Source: Nocardia paucivorans NBRC 100373 (GTDB lineage Bacteria; Actinomycetota; Actinomycetes; Mycobacteriales; Mycobacteriaceae). Taken from it: DNA of 64,000 nucleotides. The notes below the pieces were generated by a model, which saw nothing but the letters and a program-made list of their open reading frames with translations, had not been told where the DNA came from and did no database searches. Positions 10,437-23,006 of this stretch are shown piece by piece; the stretch's first letter is position 1; each line of letters starts with the position of its first letter. Position numbers and translations under genes: made by a program. The stretch spans positions 62,001 to 126,000 of the forward strand of contig NZ_BAGE01000044.1 of the NCBI RefSeq assembly GCF_000308675.1. Reading direction: 5' to 3'.

Positions 10437-11162
10437 ATGATCTCTGCGAGCAGCCGTTCCCGATGCCCGGCTCCATGGCCCACGGCCCTCACCGCCGCCA
10501 CCGTGTCCTCCTTGGTGACCATGGCCGTTCTGGCTCCCACGGCCGACGCGGTGAGCCCCGATACGGGGTCTGCGACACCGCTCGACACCGCGGTGATCGC
10601 GGCGACGTCCGACGGCCCGAACCCGGCCGCGATCCCGGCCGATTTCGTGGAGATCATCGGTTATCGGCCCGCCGTCGTGGACGGCGTACTGGTCGCGCCG
10701 GACGGCGCCTGTTCCTCGCCGGTATCGCTACCGCCGGAATTCGATACCCCTTGTAAGGCACACGATCTCGGTTACGACCTGCTCCGTTATGCGGCGCGGC
10801 GCGGGTCTCCGTTGGGCCCGTGGGCCCGACAGACGCTCGATCAGGCGCTCGATCAGCGCATGCACGCCGCGTGCGCCACATTGACGGACCCGTTGCCGCG
10901 TACCCGGTGCGATACCGTGGCCGAGATCGCCGCCACGGCCGTGGAGCTCAATTCCCGACGGCAGGAATACGGTGTGCCGGTGGAGGAGACCCTGGTCGGC
11001 GCCGCCACGGCGGATACCCCGACCCGGCCGTGGTTGTGGCGCTCGGCGGGGTTCGTCGTCACCGCGATCGTGGCGGGCGGGGTGATGCTGTGGCGCCGCC
11101 GGAAGCCGACCCCCCTGGTCGAGGCCCCCGCGCCGGCGCCGCGCGAGTTGACCCACATCTGA
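10437..11162 (+). CDS. Secreted, membrane-anchored phospholipase A2-like protein
   Basis: A 241-residue protein with an N-terminal hydrophobic signal (about 15-38, cleavage likely near ADAVS) and a C-terminal membrane helix (about 207-223, SAGFVVTAIVAGGVMLW) followed by RRRK. The middle holds CKAHDLGYD (106-114), which matches the catalytic C-x-x-H-D-x-x-Y-D signature of prokaryotic phospholipase A2 (His109, Asp110), plus further cysteines (92, 139, 149) for disulfides. It probably hydrolyses phospholipids on the outer face of the cell. The start at ATG 10437 follows AAGGTGG at a spacing of 6; an upstream GTG at 10398 has no such site. The C-terminal tether is uncommon for this family. Confidence 0.8.
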   Translation: MISASSRSRCPAPWPTALTAATVSSLVTMAVLAPTADAVSPDTGSATPLDTAVIAATSDGPNPAAIPADFVEIIGYRPAVVDGVLVAPDGACSSPVSLPPEFDTPCKAHDLGYDLLRYAARRGSPLGPWARQTLDQALDQRMHAACATLTDPLPRTRCDTVAEIAATAVELNSRRQEYGVPVEETLVGAATADTPTRPWLWRSAGFVVTAIVAGGVMLWRRRKPTPLVEAPAPAPRELTHI

Positions 11163-11182
11163 AACGTGTTCTAGCTTGAGGT

Positions 11183-11626
11183 GTGCTCGTTGTGGACGAC
11201 GTGATCGAGGTGGACGCGCCCGCCGAGGTGGTGTGGTCGGTACTCACCGACGTGGCCGCATACGGCGAGTGGAATACGTTCATCGACCACTGTGAATCGA
11301 CCCTCGAGGTCGGCGCGCCGATCGATATGGTCGTCCGACAGCTCACCCCACGCCCCATCCGCATGCGGGAATACATCCGCAGCCACACTCCCGGCCGGGA
11401 ATTCAGCTACGCCATGCGGCCACTCCCGCTCGGAGCGCTGCGCAGTCTACGGTCCCACACCGTGATTCCGCTCGCGGCCGAGCGCGCCCGCTACGAATCC
11501 CATTTCGAGCTCGCGGGCTGGCTGTCGCCGCTGGTCGGAATGTTTTTCGGGCGTGGTTTCCGCCGCGGATTCCCCGGGATGACCACCGGGGTCGCCCGGC
11601 GGGCCGAACAGCTCCACGCGGGATGA
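11183..11626 (+). CDS. SRPBCC (START-like) family protein
   Basis: A 147-residue protein starting at GTG (11183), with the SRPBCC pattern: DVIEVDAPAEVVWSVLTDVAAYGEWNTF at the start, an alternating beta-strand centre and a long C-terminal helix (GMTTGVARRAEQLHAG). Proteins of this fold bind hydrophobic ligands or act as cyclases/aromatases. The ligand is unknown. It begins 20 bases after the phospholipase-like gene and is probably co-transcribed with it. A strong hairpin between it and gatA terminates transcription. Confidence 0.85.
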   Translation: MLVVDDVIEVDAPAEVVWSVLTDVAAYGEWNTFIDHCESTLEVGAPIDMVVRQLTPRPIRMREYIRSHTPGREFSYAMRPLPLGALRSLRSHTVIPLAAERARYESHFELAGWLSPLVGMFFGRGFRRGFPGMTTGVARRAEQLHAG

Positions 11627-11630
11627 TCCC

Positions 11631-11669
11631 GCCTCCCGGTGGCGGTCTTCGAAAACCACACCGGGAGGC
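11631..11669. terminator. Bidirectional hairpin terminator between convergent genes
   Basis: Perfect 11-bp inverted repeat, GCCTCCCGGTG and CACCGGGAGGC, with a 17-base loop. It starts 4 bases after the SRPBCC stop and ends 15 bases before the gatA stop. No clear U-tract, as is usual for high-GC actinobacteria. Confidence 0.75.
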
Positions 11670-11684
11670 GGCCCGATCGAACGG

Positions 11685-13157
11685 TCAGGCGATATCCCCG
11701 CGCGCGGCCTCGTACGCGGCACCCACCCGGTACAGCCGGTCGTCGGCCAGCGCCGGGGCCATGATCTGCAGGCCCACCGGTAGACCGTCGTCCTCACTCA
11801 ACCCCGACGGCACCGACATGGCGGGATGACCGGCCAGATTGGTCGGCAGGGTGCACAGGTCCGACAAATACATGGCCAGCGGGTCGTCGACCTTCTCACC
11901 CAGCTTCCACGGGGTGAAGGGACTGGTCGGCGAGACCAGCACATCGGCCTGCTCGTAGGCGGCGGCGAAATCACGCGCGATGAGGGTGCGCACCTTCAGC
12001 GCCTGGCCGTAGTAGGCGTCGTAGTAGCCGGCCGACAGGGCGTAGGTACCGATCATGATGCGTCGCTTGACCTCCGGGCCGAACCCGGCGGCCCGTGTGG
12101 CGGCCATCACTTGTTCGGCGCTGCGGGTGCCGTCGTCGCCGACGCGCAGGCCGTAGCGCATGGCGTCGAACCGGGCCAGGTTGGACGACACCTCACTCGG
12201 CATCACCAGATAGTACGAGGACAGCGCGTATTCGAAGTGCGGGCACGACACCTCGACCACCTCGGCGCCCAGGTCCTTCAGCACCCCGACCGCGGCGTCG
12301 AAGGACGCCAGCACCCCCGGCTGGTAGCTGTCGGAGTGCAGTTCCTTCACCACACCGATCTTCATTCCACGCAGATCGCCGGCGGCGCCCTCACGGGCGG
12401 CGGCGACCACCGGGGCGACCGGGACATCACGGGAGGTGGAATCGCGCGGATCGTATCCGGCGATCACCTCGTGCAGCAGCGCCGTGTCGAGCACCGTACG
12501 CCCACACGGGCCACCCTGGTCCAACGACGAGGCGCAGGCGACCAGCCCGTACCGGGACACCGTGCCGTAGGTGGGTTTGGTGCCGACGGTCGCGGTCATC
12601 GCGGCGGGCTGACGGATGGAACCACCGGTATCGGTACCGATGGCCAGCGGCGCCTGATACGAGGCCAGCGCCGCCGAGGAGCCACCGCCGGAGCCGCCGG
12701 GGATGCGATCGGTATCCCACGGGTTCCGGGTCGGACCGTAGGCGGAGTTCTCGGTGGACGAACCCATGGCGAACTCGTCCATATTGGTTTTCCCGAGAAT
12801 CGGGATACCCGCCGCGCGCAGCCGCTGGGTCAGGGTCGCGTCGTACGGCGAGACCCAGCCCTCGAGGATCTTCGAGGCGCAGGTGGTCGGCATATCGGTG
12901 GTGGTGAACACGTCCTTGAGCGCCAGCGGCACCCCGGCCAACGGCGAGACGGGCGCGTCACCCGCGGCAAGCGCGGCATCGACCTGCTCCGCGGCCGCCA
13001 GCGCCTGTTCCTCGGCGACATGCAGGAAGGCGTGATACTCGCCGTCCACCTCGGCGATCCGGTCCAGATGGGCCCGGGTGACCTCCACCGAGGTGATCTC
13101 GCGGGCGTGGATCTTCGCCGCCAGTTCGGCGGCACTCAGCCTGGTCAGCTCGCTCAT
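11685..13157 (-). CDS. gatA: Aspartyl/glutamyl-tRNA amidotransferase subunit A
   Basis: A 490-residue amidase-signature protein, the usual length for GatA. The catalytic triad is visible as Lys81 (ALKDVF), cis-Ser156 in [10 protein letters not shown] and nucleophile Ser180 in [11 protein letters not shown]. The enzyme releases ammonia from glutamine and, with GatB and GatC, amidates Glu-tRNA(Gln) or Asp-tRNA(Asn). It is needed where GlnRS is absent, as in actinobacteria. Its ATG overlaps the gatC stop by 4 bases, so the pair is coupled. gatB is not in the window; in mycobacteria it is also separated from gatA. Confidence 0.98.
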   Translation of the reverse strand: MSELTRLSAAELAAKIHAREITSVEVTRAHLDRIAEVDGEYHAFLHVAEEQALAAAEQVDAALAAGDAPVSPLAGVPLALKDVFTTTDMPTTCASKILEGWVSPYDATLTQRLRAAGIPILGKTNMDEFAMGSSTENSAYGPTRNPWDTDRIPGGSGGGSSAALASYQAPLAIGTDTGGSIRQPAAMTATVGTKPTYGTVSRYGLVACASSLDQGGPCGRTVLDTALLHEVIAGYDPRDSTSRDVPVAPVVAAAREGAAGDLRGMKIGVVKELHSDSYQPGVLASFDAAVGVLKDLGAEVVEVSCPHFEYALSSYYLVMPSEVSSNLARFDAMRYGLRVGDDGTRSAEQVMAATRAAGFGPEVKRRIMIGTYALSAGYYDAYYGQALKVRTLIARDFAAAYEQADVLVSPTSPFTPWKLGEKVDDPLAMYLSDLCTLPTNLAGHPAMSVPSGLSEDDGLPVGLQIMAPALADDRLYRVGAAYEAARGDIA

Positions 13158-13453
13158 TCCGGCTCCCCCAGGATCTGCGGGACGACGAACCGCTGCTCTT
13201 CCACCGCGGGCGCGGCGGCGAGCGCCTCCTGCGGGGCGAGACCGGGTGTCACCACATCCGGCCGGGTCACATTGGTCTGCGGATCCGGCGACGCGGTGGC
13301 GGGCACATCGGCGGCCGCGACTTCGGAGATGGTCCGAACATGGCTGAGGATCGAATCCAGCTGACCGGCGAACTGATCCAGTTCGGCATCGGTCAGGGCG
13401 AGCCTGGACAGCCGGGCGAGGTGTGCTACCTCGTCGCGGGAGATGGCGGTCAC
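13154..13453 (-). CDS. gatC: Aspartyl/glutamyl-tRNA amidotransferase subunit C
   Basis: A 99-residue GatC: the N-terminal pattern [33 protein letters not shown] is diagnostic, and the C-terminal half ends VVPQIL. GatC wraps around GatA and stabilises the GatA-GatB heterodimer. Start at GTG 13453, with AAAGGGG 8 bases upstream. The stop overlaps the gatA start (ATGA). First gene of the gatCA unit, transcribed away from the ACT protein gene. Confidence 0.97.
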   Translation of the reverse strand: MTAISRDEVAHLARLSRLALTDAELDQFAGQLDSILSHVRTISEVAAADVPATASPDPQTNVTRPDVVTPGLAPQEALAAAPAVEEQRFVVPQILGEPE

Positions 13454-13775
13454 CGCGAACCCCTTTCGGCTAGTACGTGTTGATCTTCGGCTGGTACGTA
13501 TCGACCGACTCGACCATGGCCCAGCCGAACGATTCGACTGGAGTCGAGCGAGTACCGGACAGCCTAGTAGGCGTCGCCGGGCGGCAAACCGCAGCGCCCA
13601 CCATGGACGACGCGCGGCGGCGGACGCGCCCGATCCGACCGTTCGGACCCCACTCGAACACCCGCTCCCAGGATTCATCCGACTTTTTGACTCGATAACC
13701 GGACGCAATGGGTGTAAGGATGGTCAGACCGGGTACTCGTGAAGGACCTCGGCCGTATATGAAAGGGATACGCAC
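13454..13775. promoter_or_regulatory. Divergent intergenic region, gatC / ACT-domain gene
   Basis: These 322 bases separate divergently transcribed gatC and the ACT protein gene, so they must hold both promoters. A TTGACT hexamer at 13687-13692 could be a -35 element for the plus strand, but I found no well-spaced -10. GTACGT occurs twice near the gatC side (about 13473 and 13494). Open frames here lack credible protein character. Confidence 0.5.
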
Positions 13776-14426
13776 GTGTCATATCTGCTCCGCGTGCAAC
13801 TTCCGGATCGTCCGGGCAGCCTCGGTGCGCTAGCGGTCGCCCTCGGCTCGGTCGGCGCGGACATCCTCTCGTTGGACGTGGTGGAACGCGGCGCGGGCTT
13901 CGCGGTGGACGATCTGGTCGTCGAAGTGGCCCCGAACGCACTCCCCGATACGCTCATCACCGCTGCCGAATCGCTCACCGATGTGCGAGTCGATTCGATC
14001 CGACCATATTCCGGGATCCTCGATACCCACCGTGAGTTGGAGTTGATCGATCAGGTCGCCGGAGCCCGGGACGATCGGCTCCAGGTTCTGGTGGACGGTG
14101 TCCCACGGGTGCTGCGAGTCGGTTGGAGCACCGTCCTGGGCATCGGTCCGCAAGGCGCCTACCGGGTGGTCGGCAGCCAGAGCGCGCCGCAGACCCAGGC
14201 GGCGTCGACACCGTGGATGCCATTGGAAAAACCCACCGTTCTCGATCCCGAGGCCGACTGGGTGCCCACGATCTGGCGGGAAATGGACACCAAGCTGGCG
14301 GCCGCGCCGCTGGGCGACTCGGGTAAAACACTGTTGTTGGGACGTCCGGGCGGGCCGGATTTCCGTCCGTCCGAGGTCGCGCGTCTCGGCTATCTGGCCG
14401 GGATCGTCGCCACCGTTCTCGGCTGA
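13776..14426 (+). CDS. ACT-domain protein (Rv3013-like)
   Basis: A 216-residue protein beginning with an ACT domain (LRVQLPDRPGSLGALAVALGSVGADILSLDVVERG, about 4-75). ACT domains bind amino acids and give allosteric control. The remaining 140 residues have no motif that I recognise, apart from a hydrophobic C-terminal segment (EVARLGYLAGIVATVLG). The same protein stands between gatC and ligA in M. tuberculosis (Rv3013). That makes a role linked to amino-acid supply for translation possible, but this is inference. Confidence 0.9.
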   Translation: MSYLLRVQLPDRPGSLGALAVALGSVGADILSLDVVERGAGFAVDDLVVEVAPNALPDTLITAAESLTDVRVDSIRPYSGILDTHRELELIDQVAGARDDRLQVLVDGVPRVLRVGWSTVLGIGPQGAYRVVGSQSAPQTQAASTPWMPLEKPTVLDPEADWVPTIWREMDTKLAAAPLGDSGKTLLLGRPGGPDFRPSEVARLGYLAGIVATVLG

Positions 14427-14466
14427 GCGGCACCGCTCCGCACGGCTGCCGCCGACCCGAACCGGT

Positions 14467-14820
14467 TCAATCGCCGAGGTTTCCGGCTCCGGGTCGAGCG
14501 ATCTGCCACTGCTGCGGTTTCCCCGGTGGATAGACGACGGTCAGGGTGTCGCCGATGGACGGCCATGCGGCCGCATCCCAGACGAACCGCCCGTAGACCA
14601 CCGTGCCCGGCACCGTGGGGCCGGTGAGATTACCGGTCAGGGTGACGAACTGTTCTCCCATCGCGTCCGGACGCGGACTGACACCGGTGAGGTAGAGAGT
14701 TCCGACCTCCGCCTGCTCGGGCATGCGCGCCCCACGCCGCCCACGCAGTACCAGAGCGAGCATCCCGGCCAGAGCGCCCATCATGATCACGAGCATCGCA
14801 ATCTCGAACACATGGTCCAT
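14467..14820 (-). CDS. Small membrane protein of unknown function
   Basis: A 117-residue protein with one N-terminal membrane helix (about 5-27, FEIAMLVIMMGALAGMLALVL), a basic stop-transfer RGRRGAR, and a C-terminal beta-rich region of about 80 residues that could be an OB-like or NfeD-like fold. A longer frame starts at 14838; I prefer the internal ATG (MDHVFE). Downstream of the AAA ATPase on the same strand (about 120 bases). Both genes sit between Rv3013- and ligA-like genes, which are adjacent in M. tuberculosis, so they look like an insert. Confidence 0.65.
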   Translation of the reverse strand: MDHVFEIAMLVIMMGALAGMLALVLRGRRGARMPEQAEVGTLYLTGVSPRPDAMGEQFVTLTGNLTGPTVPGTVVYGRFVWDAAAWPSIGDTLTVVYPPGKPQQWQIARPGAGNLGD

Positions 14821-14942
14821 GCTAGGCGTTGTCCGCACATGCCCCGGCGGGCGCGGGCTCGACGACCGAACACCGGCCCCGGTCGATGCCCGCCCGGGCG
14901 GCGGCCCGGTTCCTCGGGCTCGATCGCATTCGGATCGGCTGC

Positions 14943-16187
14943 TCAGCGGGCCTCGAGGACGCCGGCGCCGTACTCGGTGCGGCGAATCTGCCAGACCGTC
15001 GAACGGGTGCGCTGGGAGCGCCCGTTACCGCGGTCGACGAGCGCCCGATCACCGGTGGTGTAGATCAACTGCGCACCACGGGTATTGGTCTCCGGATTCT
15101 GGAACAGTTGCACCAGTCGATCGGTTTCCTCCACCGTCAGGTGCGCCCCGATATCGTCGACCGCGAGCACCCGGCCGGTGTCCAGCGCGTCGAGCAGGAT
15201 CGGTAACAGCCTGAGCAATGCCACGGTCGCGGTGGATTCCTCGGCGAGGGTGAACACCGGATCGACACCGTCGTGGACCAGACGCAACCCCACCCCGTAT
15301 CGATCCACCATGCGCGTGTACAGGGCGTCGCGGGCATTGCGCATATTGGTCAGTTCCCGTGCCAAGGCCACCGGCGTGACCCCGCTGTCCTGCTCCAATC
15401 GCTGCGCGTAGGCGGGCGAGGCGGCGCAGCGTTCGATCTGCTCGGCCAACCCCGCGATATCGGTGTCGAGTTCGCTCAGATATTCGGCGTAACCGGGATC
15501 GTGTTGGGCGATGAGCAGATCGGTGATACCCAGATCGGCCGATTGCAGCAGGGTGAGCAGCCGGGCGGCGTTCTCCGTCGACCGGGACAGGTGGGCGCCG
15601 AGCCGCAGTTCCACCGCGGCCGGATCGGCTGCGCCGTGCACCACCTCGAGTAGGGTGTCGAACCACCGATACGCCGGTACCAGGGCTTCGGCGTATATCT
15701 GCCCGGCCAGCCCCAACAACAGGGAATTGGGTCGCACCAGCGGGGTGAGCGCGGTGATGCCGTAGCGGGCGGCCTCGAACATCGGACCTACCCGGATCCG
15801 GTCGCCCATCCGCTCGAAGACGATCCGCTTACGCGAGTGCGGATGGCTGTACAGCCATTCCGCGGCCACCTCGGCGGAGTCCAACCGGAATCCGTAGGTG
15901 TAGGGGCAGCCCTCCGCCAGGAAGACGGCCTCGAATTCGGTGGGCCGGTCCACATATCCGATATGCGGGCTGCGCACCGGACCGGCATAGGGATCCCATC
16001 CGGTCACCGAATTCAGTACCGCGTCACGCATCTGCGCCAGCGCATCGATCAGGTTCGACTTCCCTGCGGCCGGACCGCCGTGAATCGCCGTCACCGGCAC
16101 CGCCACCGGACCGTTACCGCGAACCAACCGCAACTCCTGCGGTTCGACCAGCGATTTGTGATTTGTCACCCGAAAACTGCGCAGCAT
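14943..16187 (-). CDS. AAA-family ATPase, COG1106-like
   Basis: A 414-residue ATPase. It opens with MLRSFRVTNHKSL, as is typical of RecF/SMC-type AAA15 proteins, followed by Walker A GGPAAGKSN (37-45). Near the C-terminus, VLAVDDIGAHL (340-350) corresponds to Walker B, with Asp345 where Glu is usual. TTGD (378-381) corresponds to the usual TTHD switch, with the His replaced by Gly. ATP hydrolysis could be impaired or reshaped. Relatives of this group occur alone or with a toxin partner in phage-defence systems. GGAGG lies about 7 bases before the ATG. The frame is open much further upstream (to 16805) only because it overlaps ligA. No nuclease or TOPRIM domain is present. Confidence 0.8.
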   Translation of the reverse strand: MLRSFRVTNHKSLVEPQELRLVRGNGPVAVPVTAIHGGPAAGKSNLIDALAQMRDAVLNSVTGWDPYAGPVRSPHIGYVDRPTEFEAVFLAEGCPYTYGFRLDSAEVAAEWLYSHPHSRKRIVFERMGDRIRVGPMFEAARYGITALTPLVRPNSLLLGLAGQIYAEALVPAYRWFDTLLEVVHGAADPAAVELRLGAHLSRSTENAARLLTLLQSADLGITDLLIAQHDPGYAEYLSELDTDIAGLAEQIERCAASPAYAQRLEQDSGVTPVALARELTNMRNARDALYTRMVDRYGVGLRLVHDGVDPVFTLAEESTATVALLRLLPILLDALDTGRVLAVDDIGAHLTVEETDRLVQLFQNPETNTRGAQLIYTTGDRALVDRGNGRSQRTRSTVWQIRRTEYGAGVLEAR

Positions 16188-16302
16188 GCCGCCATCCTCC
16201 CGCCTCGGCCCCACCGGCCGAACTCCGCGCCCTCGGCCCGACCCCGGACCGGAGTCGGTGCGCCGGTCCGGGACGTCGCGCCCGGTGCCTGCGGTGCAGA
16301 CG

Positions 16303-18564
<2,262 letters not shown>

Positions 18565-18599
18565 TCACGGACGTGTCGGTCCCCGACGATCCACCGGTC

Positions 18600-19637
18600 T
18601 CAGGAGACCGCGAGCGACTCCGGGTCCTCCGCGAACGCCTCGGCCGCATCGACGGTCAACCGCAACGCCCTTCGCGCCCAGGCCGTCGAGGCCCCGGCGA
18701 GACCGCAGGCCGGGCTCACCGCCACCCGCTCGACCAGTGTGGATCGCGCGAATCCGAGACGATCCATCAGCCGCGCGCCGGGTTCGGCGACCACTCGCCA
18801 ATCCATCGGACCGCTCGGGGCCGAGGTGGGTACCAGGCCGAGGATCAGATATTTACCCGCGTCGATGGCAGCGCCGAGATCGTCGAGCTGCCCGGTGGTC
18901 CCGATGGTCGACATATCGAGTCCGATCGCCGTGGCCGCGCAGCGGCGCAACAGACCCACGGGGGGTTTATCCGCGCAGGTGTGCACCGCGACCGGCACCC
19001 GCTGGTGACCGATCACCGTGTCCAACACCGTCACCGCCTCCGGCTCGGGCAGCGCAGGCACCGTGTTCAGCACGCTCGCCCCTGGCAGAGAGCCCGTCAG
19101 GACATCGGTGAGCGCCGGTTCGTCCAGTTGCAGTACCACCTCGGCGTTCAGCCGCCTACCGACCTCGGCGATATGCCCGGCCACCCCCTCGGCCAACGAC
19201 TCCGTCAGATCCCGCAGCGCGCCCGAATCGGTCAGGGCCCGATGCCCACTCGCCAATTCGACCTGCGCCGCCAATGTCAACGGACCGATGGCCTGCACCT
19301 TCACCATCCGTCCGGAGCCGGACAGGCCCGCGTTCTCCCACGCCTCCTCCAAGGCGTCGATATCGGTGCGCAGCAGATCTCGCGCCCGCCGCGAAACCGC
19401 ACCCGGCCGAGCGGCCAGTCGATACCCGCGCGGGGTGGTGTCGAACCGCAGATCCACCAGCAGCGCGGAGGCGCGGCCGACCATATCCGCGCCCACACCG
19501 CGGGCGGGTAACTCCACCAGATGCGGCAGCTCCGGCAACTCCCCCACCACGACGGCCGCCGCCTCCCGCGGATCGGTCCCCGGCCACGAACCGACTCCCG
19601 TTGCGACTCCGGCCGGGAAAACGCCGGCGGAGCTCAC
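18600..19637 (-). CDS. Vitamin-B12-independent methionine synthase-like protein (Rv3015c-like)
   Basis: A 345-residue protein resembling the C-terminal half of MetE. The putative zinc ligands are the His and Cys in VHTCAD, with a second Cys in [10 protein letters not shown], matching the MetE C-terminal barrel. It starts [17 protein letters not shown]. The N-terminal half of MetE is absent, so the folate-binding role is uncertain; such short homologues may use a different methyl donor. Its start overlaps the mnmA stop by four bases. The same order, iscS-mnmA-this gene-ligA, is found in M. tuberculosis. Confidence 0.9.
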   Translation of the reverse strand: MSSAGVFPAGVATGVGSWPGTDPREAAAVVVGELPELPHLVELPARGVGADMVGRASALLVDLRFDTTPRGYRLAARPGAVSRRARDLLRTDIDALEEAWENAGLSGSGRMVKVQAIGPLTLAAQVELASGHRALTDSGALRDLTESLAEGVAGHIAEVGRRLNAEVVLQLDEPALTDVLTGSLPGASVLNTVPALPEPEAVTVLDTVIGHQRVPVAVHTCADKPPVGLLRRCAATAIGLDMSTIGTTGQLDDLGAAIDAGKYLILGLVPTSAPSGPMDWRVVAEPGARLMDRLGFARSTLVERVAVSPACGLAGASTAWARRALRLTVDAAEAFAEDPESLAVS

Positions 19638-20734
19638 CGCGCCACGCCGGCGGGGGCGGTCCGGGAGGTCGCGGAGATGGTGCCGCTGCCGATCACCCGG
19701 TCACCGTCGGCATCGGGGGCATACAGCACCACGGCCTGGCCTCGCGCCACACCGCTCAACGGCTCCCGCAACCGCACCGTCAACCCGGCGCCCACCGCCT
19801 CGGCGACCGCCGGGGCGGTACCGCCGTGCGCCCGCACCTGCGCGACACAGTCGAACGGGCCCTCCGGTGTCGCGCCCGAGGTCCACACCGCCCGGTCCGC
19901 CTCGACCGTCCACACCTGCAGATCCTGGGCCTGCCCCACCCGCACGGTGCCGGACTCGGGATCGATATCGGTCACATACCGCGGCCTACCGTCCGCGGCC
20001 GGACCCGGCAACCCCAGTCCCTTGCGCTGTCCGATGGTGAATCCGTGCACGCCTTCGTGCCGCCCCAGCTCGGTGCCGTCGGCGTCGACGATCGCACCCG
20101 GCCGGATACCGATCTTCGCCCCCAGGAACGCCCGGGTGTCACCGGACGGGATGAAGCAGATGTCGTGACTGTCCGGCTTGTTCGCCACCGCCAGCCCCCG
20201 CCGCGCGGCCTCGGCCCGGATCTGCGGCTTCGGGGTGTCCCCGACCGGGAACATGGCCCGCGACAATTGCTCGGCGGTGAGCACCGCCAACACATACGAC
20301 TGATCCTTGTCGGTGTCCACGGCACGGCGCAGTACCCCGTTGTCCAGGCGCGCGTAGTGTCCGGTCACCACGGCGTCGAATCCGAGTGCCACCGCCCGAT
20401 CCGCCAGCGCCGAGAACTTGATCTTCTCGTTGCACCGCAGACACGGATTCGGCGTCTCGCCGGCCGCGTACGACGCGACGAAGTCGTCGATCACGTCTTC
20501 CTTGAATCGATCCGCGAAATCCCAGACGTAGAACGGGATCCCGAGCACATCGGCGGCGCGACGGGCGTCCCCGGCATCCTCCTTGGAGCAGCAGCCGCGC
20601 GACCCCGTGCGCAGGGTTCCCGGCGCCGACGACAGTGCCAGATGCACTCCGACGACCTCATGTCCGGCGTCGACCGCCCGCGCCGCCGCCACCGCCGAAT
20701 CGACCCCTCCGCTCATCGCGGCGAGTACTCGCAT
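19634..20734 (-). CDS. mnmA: tRNA-specific 2-thiouridylase MnmA
   Basis: A 366-residue enzyme that inserts sulfur at C2 of wobble uridine 34 in tRNAs for Lys, Glu and Gln. The PP-loop SGGVDS is at 8-13, the first catalytic Cys in NPCLRCN (98/101), and the second in HDICFIP (193). TGHYARL and DQSYVL are typical family blocks. Sulfur comes from the cysteine desulfurase whose gene ends 3 bases upstream, so the pair is a functional operon. The 3' end overlaps the MetE-like gene (ATGA). Confidence 0.98.
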   Translation of the reverse strand: MRVLAAMSGGVDSAVAAARAVDAGHEVVGVHLALSSAPGTLRTGSRGCCSKEDAGDARRAADVLGIPFYVWDFADRFKEDVIDDFVASYAAGETPNPCLRCNEKIKFSALADRAVALGFDAVVTGHYARLDNGVLRRAVDTDKDQSYVLAVLTAEQLSRAMFPVGDTPKPQIRAEAARRGLAVANKPDSHDICFIPSGDTRAFLGAKIGIRPGAIVDADGTELGRHEGVHGFTIGQRKGLGLPGPAADGRPRYVTDIDPESGTVRVGQAQDLQVWTVEADRAVWTSGATPEGPFDCVAQVRAHGGTAPAVAEAVGAGLTVRLREPLSGVARGQAVVLYAPDADGDRVIGSGTISATSRTAPAGVAR

Positions 20735-20737
20735 ACG

Positions 20738-21964
20738 CTACGCACCTCCTCTCGCACCGGCCAGACCGGCGGCCTTGGCCCGCTCCACCACCTGCGGCAA
20801 TACATCGAGCAGGGCATGCACATCGGATGGCACCGAGGTGTGCCCCAGCGAGAACCGCAGTGAACCGCGCGCCTGCCGCGGCTCCACTCCCATCGCGATC
20901 AGCACATGACTGGGCGAGGCCACCCCCGCGGTACAGGCCGATCCGGTCGAACATTCGATACCCGCGGCGTCCAGCAGCATGAGCAGGGAATCGCCCTCAC
21001 AACCCGGGAAGGTGAAATGCGCGTTCCCCGGCAGTCGCCGCCGGCCGGTGGGTCCGTTGAGCACCGCGTCGGGTATCAGTTCCCGCACGCCGGCGATCAG
21101 CTCGTCCCGCATGGCCACCAGCTCCGCCGTTCGGTCGGGCATTTCCCGGACGGTCTGGTGCAGCGCCGCGGCCAAACCCACCGCGGCCGCCACGTCGGAG
21201 GTCCCCGAGCGCAGGTCGCGCTCGTGTCCGCCTCCGTGCAGCAGCGGCACACACGGCACCTGCCGGCCCAGCAGCAACACCCCGATTCCGTGCGGACCGC
21301 CGACCTTGTGTCCGGCGATACTCGCCGCCGCCAACCCACTCGCGGCGAAATCGATGGGTAGTTGCGCCGCGGCCTGTACCGCGTCGCTGTGCATAGGAAC
21401 GTCGAACTCCCGCGCCACCGCGGCGAGTTCCGCCACCGGCTGAACGGTTCCGATCTCGTTGTTCGCCCACATCACGGTGACCAGAGCGACCTCGTCCCCG
21501 TGTTCGTCGAGCGCCGCCCGCAACGTCTGCGGCGATATCGCGCCCTCGTGGTCCACCGGCAGCCAGGTGACCCGCGCGCCCTCGTGCTGTTCCAGCCATT
21601 CCACCGCGTCCAGCACCGCGTGGTGCTCGGTGGCGCCGGCCAGGATGCGAGTACGGCCGGGCTCGGCGTCGCGGCGGGCCCAATAGATGCCCTTGACCGC
21701 CAGATTGTCGCTCTCGGTCCCACCGGAGGTGAAGATCACCTCCGACGGTCGTGCTCCCAGATCGGCGGCAATGGACTCACGCGCCTCCTCCAGCCGCCGC
21801 CGCGCCGTTCGTCCGGCGCCGTGCAGCGAGGAGGCGTTTCCGAGCATTCCGAGGGCGGCCGTCATCGCCTCGATGGCGGCGGGCAGCATCGGTGTGGTCG
21901 CCGCATGATCGAGGTAGACCGTCGTGGGCACACCATTGACCGCACCCGGAAACGCCGACTTCAT
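20738..21964 (-). CDS. iscS: Cysteine desulfurase (IscS/NifS family)
   Basis: A 408-residue PLP enzyme. YLDHAATTP at the start, PLP Lys220 in [17 protein letters not shown] (Asp194) and the persulfide Cys344 in STGSACTAG are present. It releases sulfur from cysteine as an enzyme-bound persulfide for thiouridine and Fe-S cluster formation. In M. tuberculosis the orthologue (Rv3025c) also lies directly before mnmA. First gene of iscS-mnmA-metE-like. A 1-kb region without a supported gene lies upstream. Confidence 0.97.
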   Translation of the reverse strand: MKSAFPGAVNGVPTTVYLDHAATTPMLPAAIEAMTAALGMLGNASSLHGAGRTARRRLEEARESIAADLGARPSEVIFTSGGTESDNLAVKGIYWARRDAEPGRTRILAGATEHHAVLDAVEWLEQHEGARVTWLPVDHEGAISPQTLRAALDEHGDEVALVTVMWANNEIGTVQPVAELAAVAREFDVPMHSDAVQAAAQLPIDFAASGLAAASIAGHKVGGPHGIGVLLLGRQVPCVPLLHGGGHERDLRSGTSDVAAAVGLAAALHQTVREMPDRTAELVAMRDELIAGVRELIPDAVLNGPTGRRRLPGNAHFTFPGCEGDSLLMLLDAAGIECSTGSACTAGVASPSHVLIAMGVEPRQARGSLRFSLGHTSVPSDVHALLDVLPQVVERAKAAGLAGARGGA

Positions 21965-23006
21965 GACCGATAAAGCCTATCCCACCATTGACCTGCACGA
22001 CTTCGGGGCCTATTCCCGGTCGCTACGTTTTCCACTACGACATACCCCCGATTCACAACAGTGCACATATCACCCGACATTCCCGCCCTTGCGTGTCCGG
22101 TAGGGGACCCGCCACCGGGCGCACCGGCCGGCCGGGGTCGGGCCGGATAAACCTGTCCGGGGACCGGAGTGGACCGGGCGAGCCGGCCGAGCCGTTCATC
22201 CCCCGAGGGAAGTGCACAAGGACGCCGTCCACTCCTCCCGTTACGCCGAGCGATATATCGGAGAATCTGTGCGGTCGACGTATCGCCCCCGACGGCATCG
22301 GCGAAGTACCGGACTCGCCATGGCAGACCGCGGCCGTGAGAACCGGCGCTGTCGGCCGGGGCGACGAGGCCACTGCATCGGATCTGTCATCGACTCGATC
22401 ACACGCCGGCACACCGAGCCGTCCGGGGCCGCACCTTTACGGCCACAGCCGGATCTACGGCCACAGCCGGAACGCGTCCCGGTTTCTCCCCCGGGGCACC
22501 GACTCCGCAGCTCTTACCGCCTCCCGAGGAATGCCGCCGGCACCCCGAGCCCCGACCCACATAACAACGGCGGCCGGCCCCGCTGGAGACCGAGCGCCCA
22601 TCCCCCGTCCGTCCCCGGAAGGGTCGGCGACGGACGGCCCCGGCGGTACATCGGAATGACGCCGCCGCCCACCCGATCCACCTCGTATCCCGAGCTGCGC
22701 CCGATCGCGATATCGGGACACATGAGGCAGGTATCGAGCGCGCCATCTCTTGGCCGGCACACCGATTCGATCCACGAGCGTCCAGGCCGAACCACCGGGA
22801 AACCGCGCCGCCGACCGGCCGGCGGCGCATCCCGAGCAAACATCGGGTTTGCGCCGTAAACTGTCCGCACTCCGGCCTCGACCGGAGGAGCACGGCCCAC
22901 CGGAGGGGGCGTCCGTTTCGGAATTCGGATATTCGCCCCGCGATGGCGGGTTCCTCGACACGGCAGCCCTGTTTTCCGGCGACAGCCGTGGAAAGAGAGG
23001 AATCCA
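21965..23006. other. 1-kb gene-free interval upstream of the EgtD-like gene
   Basis: Several open frames exist on both strands (for example 21988-22659 plus and 22399-23007 minus). They encode low-complexity Pro/Arg/Gly/Ser sequence with no domain, hydrophobic pattern or good ribosome-binding site, so I call no gene. The region separates the conserved iscS operon from the accessory block and must carry the promoters for both. It may be decayed coding DNA. The last 20 bases contain GAGAGGA, the ribosome-binding site of the next gene. Confidence 0.5.

Noticed and set aside
13674..13721. A SigA promoter for the ACT-domain gene with TTGACT at 13687
   Set aside because: No -10 hexamer is found at 16-18 bases; the nearest AT-rich stretch is too far.
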